Of a stretch of 17,751 nucleotides of DNA, positions 12,943 to 17,751 are shown piece after piece. The notes below the pieces were generated by a model. It searched no databases. It saw only the letters and a list, made by a program, of their open reading frames with translations, and was not told the DNA's origin. The stretch lies in assembly GCA_965659115.1 (NCBI GenBank), contig CBFHUP010000052.1, forward strand, positions 1-17,751, read 5' to 3'. Positions within the stretch are counted from its first letter, which is position 1. The number at the start of each line of letters is the position of its first letter. The translations under genes were made by a program, and so were the position numbers. Origin of the DNA: UBA8752 sp965659115. Its GTDB lineage: Bacteria > Bacteroidota > Bacteroidia > Flavobacteriales_D > Sanyastnellaceae.

Positions 12943-15507
12943 TCAAGAAGCGTCGCCGTCTTTGGCGTCCTCAGCCTCGGAGTCGGCCTTTTTGGCCGTC
13001 TTCTTGGCTGCAGGCTTCTTGGCTGCCGTCTTCTTCGCTGCTGGCTTTTTGGCTGCCGGCTTTTTGGCTGCTGGCTTTTTGGCCGCTGCTTTTTTAGCTG
13101 CTGGCTTTTTAGCTGCTGGCTTTTCTTCCTCAGCGGCCGGAGCCTCTTCAGCAGGTGCCTCTTCAGCGGCCGGAGCCTCTTCAGCAGGTGCCTCTTCAGC
13201 GGCCGGAGCCTCTTCAGCGGCCGGAGCCTCTGGAGCTGGTGCCTCTTCAGCGACCGGAGCCTCTGCTGCAGGTGCTTCTTCAGCGGCCGGAGCCTCTGGA
13301 GCTGGTGCCTCTTTAGCGGCCGGAGCCTCTGCTGCAGGACCATCTTCCATCTGCTGCTTCAACTGCGACAACACATCGAGGTCTCCGAACGTGGTCTTGG
13401 CCTGACGCTCGTTGACTTCGCGCACTGCACGCTGCGTAGCTGGGCTTGAACCCTTATCGCGGTCATCGCGGCGCTTGCGGTCTGTGGTACCTCCACGCTT
13501 CTTCGCGGGCGGCTCCTCGTATGTACGCAAGTGCGACACGGTAATGCGCTTGGCGTTGCGGTTGAACTCGAGGACGATGAAATCTGCAATTTCTTCAACC
13601 TTGATGTCCGTACCATCCTCGCGCTTGAGGTGCTTGGCCTGGCAGAAACCTTCGACTCCGTATGGAAGCGCCACGCCAACATTGCTGCCGTCGATGGTCA
13701 CCACAGTGCCTTTGTGGGTAGAACCCACTTCGAACACCGTTTCGAATGTATCCCAAGGATTCTCCTGGAGCTGCTTGTGACCGAGGCTCATGCGGCGGTT
13801 CGTCTTGTCCAGCTCGAGCACGACCACGTCGATCTCGTCGCCAACATTACAGAACTCCGAAGGATGCTTGATCTTCTTCTCCCAGCTCAAGTCAGAGATG
13901 TGGACCAGTCCATCGATGCCCTCCTCCATCTCGACAAACAAGCCGAAGTTGGTGAAGTTGCGGACCTTACCACTGTGCTTGGACTGCACGGGGAATTTGA
14001 ACTCGATGTTGTCCCATGGGTCTGGAACGAGCTGCTTCATGCCCAGGCTCATCTTCCGCTCTTCGCGGTCGATGCCCAAGATGATGGTCTCGATCTCGTC
14101 TCCCACTTTGAGGAACTCCTGAGCGCTGCGCAGGTGCTGGCTCCAGCTCATTTCGCTGACGTGCAACAAACCTTCGACTCCTTCCGCCACTTCGACGAAG
14201 GCTCCGTAGTCTGCCACAACCACCACTTTTCCTTTGATCTTGTCTCCGACGTTGACGCCCTCTGACATTGCATCCCATGGGTGCGCTGTCAGCTGCTTGA
14301 TGCCAAGCGCAATGCGCTTGCGGTCGTCGTCGAAGTCGAGGATCACGACATTCAAGCTCTGGTCCACTTCGACCACCTCTTCTGGGTGGTTCACGCGGCC
14401 CCAGCTGAGGTCTGTGATGTGCACCAGTCCGTCGACTCCACCGAGGTCCACAAACACACCATATGAAGTGATGTTTTTGACCACGCCTTCGAGAACCTGA
14501 CCCTTCTCCAACCCGGAGATGATCTGGCGCTTCTGCTCCTCCAGCTCGGCCTCGATAAGGGCCTTGTGGGAAACCACGACGTTCTTGTACTCCTGGTTGA
14601 TTTTGACAACCTTGAATTCCATCTGCTTTCCGACGTATTCATCGTAATCGCGAATGGGCTTCACGTCGATCTGGCTTCCGGGCAAGAATGCCTCGATGCC
14701 GAACACGTCTACAATCAGGCCGCCTTTGGTGCGGCACTTGATGGTGCCCATGATGATTTCATCGTTCTCCATGGATGCGTTGACCTTGAGCCAAGCGCTG
14801 TGGATGCGTGCAGTCCTGTGTGAAACCACAAGCTGACCGTTGCGGTCTTCTTGCTGCTCTACAAATACAGGAACTGAGTCTCCAACCCGGAGTTCGGGGT
14901 TATAACGGAATTCAGATGCGCCAATGACGCCCTCTGATTTGTAGCCAATGTTGACCACAATTTCCTTTTTGCCGATGCTGACGATGGTGCCTTCCACCAC
15001 TTCAGACTCACGGATCAAGTTGAGGCTTCCTTCGTAAAGGTCCTCGAGCTTGACGCGCTCTTCGGGGTCCATTTCTTCTTTCTCGGCGTCGTCGCCGTCC
15101 CAATCGTACTCATCGGAAGGCTCATCCAAGACGCGCATCACCCACGGCTCAGCGGGCTTCTCCTCCACAGGAGCCTCCTCAGCGGGAGCCTCCTCAGCGG
15201 GAGCCTCCTCAGCAGCAGGAGCTTCTTCGGCGGGAGCCTCCTCAGCAGCAGGAGCTTCTTCGGCGGGAGCCTCAGCAGCAGGAGCTTCCTCAGCGGGAGC
15301 TTCAGCAGCGGGAGCTTCTTCGGCGGGAGCCTCAGCAGCAGGAGCTTCCTCAGCGGGAGCCTCAGCAGCAGCTTCTTCTGGTTTTACTTCTTCGGATGGA
15401 GCCTCTTCGGTTGACGGCGTAGCGTCTTGGGCTTCCTGCGGCTGGTCAGCCGCTGCACCCTCAGGTGCATTTGCCTGATCTTCAGGCTTTTGATTTTCTT
15501 CGGTCAT
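12943..15507 (-). CDS. rpsA: 30S ribosomal protein S1 with long acidic arms and an H1-like tail
   Basis: The 854-residue protein is far longer than the usual 550-620 residues. Six S1 (OB-fold) domains lie at about 170-231, 251-315, 337-404, 423-489, 510-577 and 596-660. Domains 3-5 have the classical 'YGVFVDLGGVDGLVHITDLSW'-type core; 1, 2 and 6 are more divergent, as in other S1 proteins. S1 binds mRNA at the small subunit and helps initiation, which matters in a phylum with few Shine-Dalgarno sites. Extra parts are an N-terminal Glu/Ala/Pro repeat arm (34-120), an acidic segment (130-150), a basic linker (664-702), a second Glu/Ala/Pro arm (724-796) and a Lys/Ala/Pro tail (797-840) resembling histone H1, ending in an acidic tip. 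The start ATG 15507 is the only one before the repeats. It is flanked by its own promoter and terminator. Confidence 0.97.
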   Translation of the reverse strand: MTEENQKPEDQANAPEGAAADQPQEAQDATPSTEEAPSEEVKPEEAAAEAPAEEAPAAEAPAEEAPAAEAPAEEAPAAEAPAEEAPAAEEAPAEEAPAAEEAPAEEAPAEEAPVEEKPAEPWVMRVLDEPSDEYDWDGDDAEKEEMDPEERVKLEDLYEGSLNLIRESEVVEGTIVSIGKKEIVVNIGYKSEGVIGASEFRYNPELRVGDSVPVFVEQQEDRNGQLVVSHRTARIHSAWLKVNASMENDEIIMGTIKCRTKGGLIVDVFGIEAFLPGSQIDVKPIRDYDEYVGKQMEFKVVKINQEYKNVVVSHKALIEAELEEQKRQIISGLEKGQVLEGVVKNITSYGVFVDLGGVDGLVHITDLSWGRVNHPEEVVEVDQSLNVVILDFDDDRKRIALGIKQLTAHPWDAMSEGVNVGDKIKGKVVVVADYGAFVEVAEGVEGLLHVSEMSWSQHLRSAQEFLKVGDEIETIILGIDREERKMSLGMKQLVPDPWDNIEFKFPVQSKHSGKVRNFTNFGLFVEMEEGIDGLVHISDLSWEKKIKHPSEFCNVGDEIDVVVLELDKTNRRMSLGHKQLQENPWDTFETVFEVGSTHKGTVVTIDGSNVGVALPYGVEGFCQAKHLKREDGTDIKVEEIADFIVLEFNRNAKRITVSHLRTYEEPPAKKRGGTTDRKRRDDRDKGSSPATQRAVREVNERQAKTTFGDLDVLSQLKQQMEDGPAAEAPAAKEAPAPEAPAAEEAPAAEAPVAEEAPAPEAPAAEEAPAAEEAPAEEAPAAEEAPAEEAPAAEEEKPAAKKPAAKKAAAKKPAAKKPAAKKPAAKKTAAKKPAAKKTAKKADSEAEDAKDGDAS
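12988..13119 (-). repeat. Repeats encoding the Lys/Ala/Pro tail of S1
   Basis: About eight to nine tandem copies of a 15-base unit (plus strand ttttTggctgctggc with variants) encode AAKKP/AAKKT pentapeptides, residues 797-840 of S1. Copies differ mainly at third codon positions, which suggests selection for the protein sequence and not only recent slippage. Confidence 0.8.
13120..13338 (-). repeat. Repeats encoding the C-terminal acidic arm of S1
   Basis: Imperfect direct repeats built on the plus-strand unit 'gcggccggagcctcttca' encode Glu-Glu-Ala-Pro-Ala-Ala blocks, residues 724-796. The codon choice differs from the N-terminal arm (gccggagcc against gcgggagcc), so the two arms appear to have expanded separately. 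Confidence 0.75.
15154..15396 (-). repeat. Repeats encoding the N-terminal acidic arm of S1
   Basis: Direct repeats of about 30-33 bases (plus strand 'cagcagcaggagcttc' + 'ttcggcgggagcctc') encode EEAPAAEAPA blocks at residues 38-118. Neighbouring units are near-identical at the DNA level, so this array could change length by slippage or recombination and may be hard to assemble correctly from short reads. Confidence 0.8.
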
Positions 15508-15562
15508 GAGGACTCGAAGGTCTAATTGTATCCGTAGGATGCGCCGTCCAATCGGAGAGATG

Positions 15563-15585
15563 AAAAAAGCCCATCAGCGCTGGGC
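15563..15585 (-). terminator. Terminator-like hairpin in the rpsA leader
   Basis: The minus strand reads GCCCA, 7-base loop, TGGGC, TTTTTT. The stem is short (5 bp, four of them G-C) but is directly followed by six T residues. It may end transcription of the SPOR gene (stop at 15658), or act as an attenuator, since the best rpsA promoter lies upstream of it. Confidence 0.55.
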
Positions 15586-15597
15586 AGAATAAGGCGG

Positions 15598-15605
15598 CAA
15601 AAATA
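15598..15605 (-). promoter_or_regulatory. Promoter for rpsA
   Basis: The minus strand reads TATTTTTG followed by CCGCC, an exact TAnnTTTG box with the same G/C-rich discriminator as at pyrR. A TTTG lies about 23 bp upstream as a -33 element. The predicted start near 15591 gives a leader of about 84 bases containing the hairpin at 15563-15585. The rest of the 150-bp gap (15508-15657) shows nothing else recognisable. Confidence 0.6.
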
Positions 15606-15657
15606 GGGTGAATCTCCCGGTTATCAGTCAAATGGAATGAAAATCAGCCCTCCGATC

Positions 15658-17751
15658 TCATTCCCTCACCACCTGAGCGTTGGAGAATCCCGCCACCTGG
15701 GCTGCACTGAGCCAGTTTTGGGCCTGTTCCTCGGTGACATACGCCGTGCGGTAACGGGTCAAGCCGTCGCTCCTCACCGAGCGAATTTGCCATTGCAAAG
15801 GCGCGTCCAAAATCGCATTGGCCAAGCGAACGGGAATGGTGCTGTTGAACACCCCCAGTTCCACACACCAAGCTTCTGCAGCTTCTGCAACGGGCGAAAC
15901 TGGCACCACGGCTTCTGGCTGTACAACTGCTGGCTCTGTTTGGGTTTCCTCTGAGGCCGCTGCACCGGGAAGCGAAGCCACAGAAGTCAGTGAAGCCTGA
16001 GAAAGGGGAATGCGTCTGCCGTTGATGTACACCACGATGAAGGCATCGGTCCGGCCTTGGCCCCTGAGCTCACTGCGGTGCACCTCTGCCTCAGTTTGAG
16101 TCGCAAACCTTCCAGAAAACAAGCGCAACCAGCCATCAGAACCCGCATCCTCTCGGGTCAAGGTTCCCAAAGACGCCATGGCCTCGGCATCGGGCACGCC
16201 GCGGAAGGCACCGACTTGAACGCTGTACACCCGTCCTGCTATCCCATCCCAAGTGGGGATGTCCTCCCGGCGGGTTGGCAAAGGACTTTCACCAACACCA
16301 GAAATAGGAGCGGATGCCATGGGCCTTCCCTCCGGTGATGCATTGATCGCGCCCACAGCGGCACCTACAGGACGCGGCGTCAGCACGTCTCTGCCCGCAA
16401 CTGAAGCCCGCTCCTCAGCCAAGAGCTCTGGTTCGGGACGCGAAGCACGGACCCTTTCACCATCCACGAACCGCACCACGAAGGCATCCTCATAACCCAA
16501 AGCCCGAATGGCATCGCGCGCCGCTACAGCAGGGTCGTACAAATCGAAACTACCCGCCATGTATCGGGTAATCCCGTTGGACAATTTCTGCGCCCACATG
16601 GGATCGAATGCAGCGAACAATGCTGCAGGCAAGGCTTTGCGAAAGGCTCCAATTTGAATCTTGTATTCCACACCTTCGGCCAGGGGGGCACCCCGCTCAC
16701 TCCCAAAACGTTCGGAAGCTGCCTCTTCTGATTCTGCCGCAAAGGGCTGTGCCAATATGGAGCGCTCTAATTCAACCCTGTCGATGGGCCTCAGGGTGAG
16801 CCCCCCGCTGCGGCCGCTGTTGGAGGAGCTGCCCCACACCTCCGCTGTTGGCAGGACCAATCCATAATAAGCCACATCGGCATTTTGACGCGCCACGGCC
16901 TCTGTCTCCGGCACCGTCCTGACCAGCGCTGCTTCGTCAACAGTGTCTGCCAAATCAACGTCTGATGCTGCAGCAGCGGCTTCGGCCACTTCTGCAGAAA
17001 CAACAGCGCGAGGAAGGTCAACGGGTGCTGCACCGGACTCGCCTTCAATGATGCTATTGAGGTCTCCTCCTCCTACCCGGGTTTCTTCGAATTCCGACAA
17101 CGAAACCTCGGCTTCTGCCAGTTCCTCCTCTTGGAATTCGCCGCTCAACTTCCGCTCCAACAGTTCCACGTCTAAAGCACTCAATGCAGCCCGCAATCGA
17201 CGTTCATTAAAAAACATGCGCTTATCCCATGCCATCCGAGCTGCGCGACCAGCAGCCGTACCTGGGTGGTTCCCTACGATATCGATGCGCTCCAGCCAGG
17301 CCGCAAGGGCCTCGCGTTCTGTGGACTCCAAATTCAAGGGCAACTCCGAGCGCTGCATGGCATCCAGCGCGGTCATCAGCGATGCCATGCGCTGTTGCCG
17401 CTCCGCCGAGCTGTTTTCCAACACTTCAGTCAAGTCCACACTCTCGGCAGCGGCTTGCCCATCTGCTGACCCGCCATTGATCTCCTCAACAGCAGGTTCC
17501 GAATCCGTCATTTCTGGTCCAACCTCCGAAGCAGACGGGCTGTCCATTGGCTCTTCTTCAATGTCCGAGGCCACCCCGTCAGATGCTTTTGACCCTTCTG
17601 TTTCTGCAGGTTCTGTGACGTCAACCTCATTGGCAGCATCGAGGGCCGCAGAATCCGGCACACCCGCTGTTCCCTCGGAGACCGCTGGGTTTGATGCCGA
17701 CACCTCTACAGGGGCTGAAACCACAGATTCTGGACCCTGGGGTACTTTCTC
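15658..17751 (-). CDS. Large Glu-rich protein with three SPOR domains (C-terminal part)
   Basis: The frame is open to the right edge (it continues upstream of the GTG at 17724 without a stop), so at least 697 residues are visible and the N-terminus is missing. The first third is acidic and low in complexity (many Glu, Ala, Ser, Val), followed by a helical, charged section (about 17060-17400) containing 'AAWLERIDIVGNHPGTAAGRAAR'. Three SPOR-type repeats follow, at about 16448-16676 ('YKIQIGAFRKALP'), 16000-16235 ('YSVQVGAFRGVP') and 15661-15876 ('WCVELGVFNSTIP'). Each has the opening strand, a second 'RYMAGSF/RLFSGRFAT'-type strand and a final 'DAFVVRF'-type strand. SPOR domains bind denuded septal glycan, so the protein probably sits in the envelope, but its export signal lies outside the window. 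I do not know the full-length family. Confidence 0.8.
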   Translation of the reverse strand, partial: EKVPQGPESVVSAPVEVSASNPAVSEGTAGVPDSAALDAANEVDVTEPAETEGSKASDGVASDIEEEPMDSPSASEVGPEMTDSEPAVEEINGGSADGQAAAESVDLTEVLENSSAERQQRMASLMTALDAMQRSELPLNLESTEREALAAWLERIDIVGNHPGTAAGRAARMAWDKRMFFNERRLRAALSALDVELLERKLSGEFQEEELAEAEVSLSEFEETRVGGGDLNSIIEGESGAAPVDLPRAVVSAEVAEAAAAASDVDLADTVDEAALVRTVPETEAVARQNADVAYYGLVLPTAEVWGSSSNSGRSGGLTLRPIDRVELERSILAQPFAAESEEAASERFGSERGAPLAEGVEYKIQIGAFRKALPAALFAAFDPMWAQKLSNGITRYMAGSFDLYDPAVAARDAIRALGYEDAFVVRFVDGERVRASRPEPELLAEERASVAGRDVLTPRPVGAAVGAINASPEGRPMASAPISGVGESPLPTRREDIPTWDGIAGRVYSVQVGAFRGVPDAEAMASLGTLTREDAGSDGWLRLFSGRFATQTEAEVHRSELRGQGRTDAFIVVYINGRRIPLSQASLTSVASLPGAAASEETQTEPAVVQPEAVVPVSPVAEAAEAWCVELGVFNSTIPVRLANAILDAPLQWQIRSVRSDGLTRYRTAYVTEEQAQNWLSAAQVAGFSNAQVVRE

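Noticed and set aside
12864..13343. Open frame extending pyrR by 160 Arg/Leu/Lys/Gln-rich residues
   Set aside because: It is an alternative frame of the repetitive rpsA 3' end, crosses the rpsA terminator, and PyrR has its normal start at 12863.
12926..13405. Plus-strand Ala/Gly/Ser-rich open frame, with a similar one at 15050-15478
   Set aside because: Both are antisense readings of the repeat arms of S1; repeats with a period divisible by three keep all frames open. No promoter or homologue-like pattern is seen.

Overview
The window is about 17.8 kb of dense chromosome from a Bacteroidota bacterium, most likely a Flavobacteriales-type lineage with unusually high GC for that group (my impression is mid-50s percent; not counted exactly). 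The phylum is indicated by several things: a C-terminal type IX secretion sorting domain, a split transketolase, a DUF6913-like gene beside dapA, Bacteroidota-type -7 promoter boxes (TAnnTTTG) upstream of several genes, and little use of Shine-Dalgarno sites. I see no rRNA, tRNA, CRISPR array, insertion sequence, integrase or phage gene. The region reads as core genome, not an island.

Layout. Positions 1-2657 (+ strand) hold the end of the transketolase N-terminal subunit, a secreted von Willebrand factor A (VWA) protein and the transketolase C-terminal subunit, with junctions of 1-bp overlap and 2-bp gap. From 2681 to the right end everything is on the minus strand, so read from high to low coordinates: the C-terminal part of a triple-SPOR-domain protein (running off the right edge), rpsA (ribosomal protein S1 with long low-complexity ends), pyrR and pyrB (8-bp overlap), a STAS-domain anti-sigma-factor antagonist, a T9SS-exported protein, RNase Z, a NarL/LuxR response regulator, ilvE, an outer-membrane beta-barrel protein (DUF5723-like), an exported MsrA, a pirin that may also be exported, a DUF6913-like protein and dapA. 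The two strands converge at 2658-2680.

Probable transcription units on the minus strand are: SPOR gene; rpsA (own promoter, terminator at 12887-12917); pyrR-pyrB-STAS-T9SS protein-rnz; the response regulator; ilvE-DUF5723-msrA-pirin; and DUF6913-dapA. Pathways represented are the non-oxidative pentose phosphate pathway, pyrimidine synthesis and its control, lysine/diaminopimelate synthesis, branched-chain amino-acid transamination, translation and tRNA 3' processing, and envelope functions.

I did not find an obvious new defence, mobile or biosynthetic system. The points most worth checking are: the S1 protein with repetitive acidic arms plus a histone-H1-like Lys/Ala/Pro tail; a terminator-like hairpin in the predicted rpsA leader; promoters packed against terminators at three gene borders; the secreted VWA gene lodged between the two halves of a cytosolic enzyme; and a possible exported MsrA-pirin pair.
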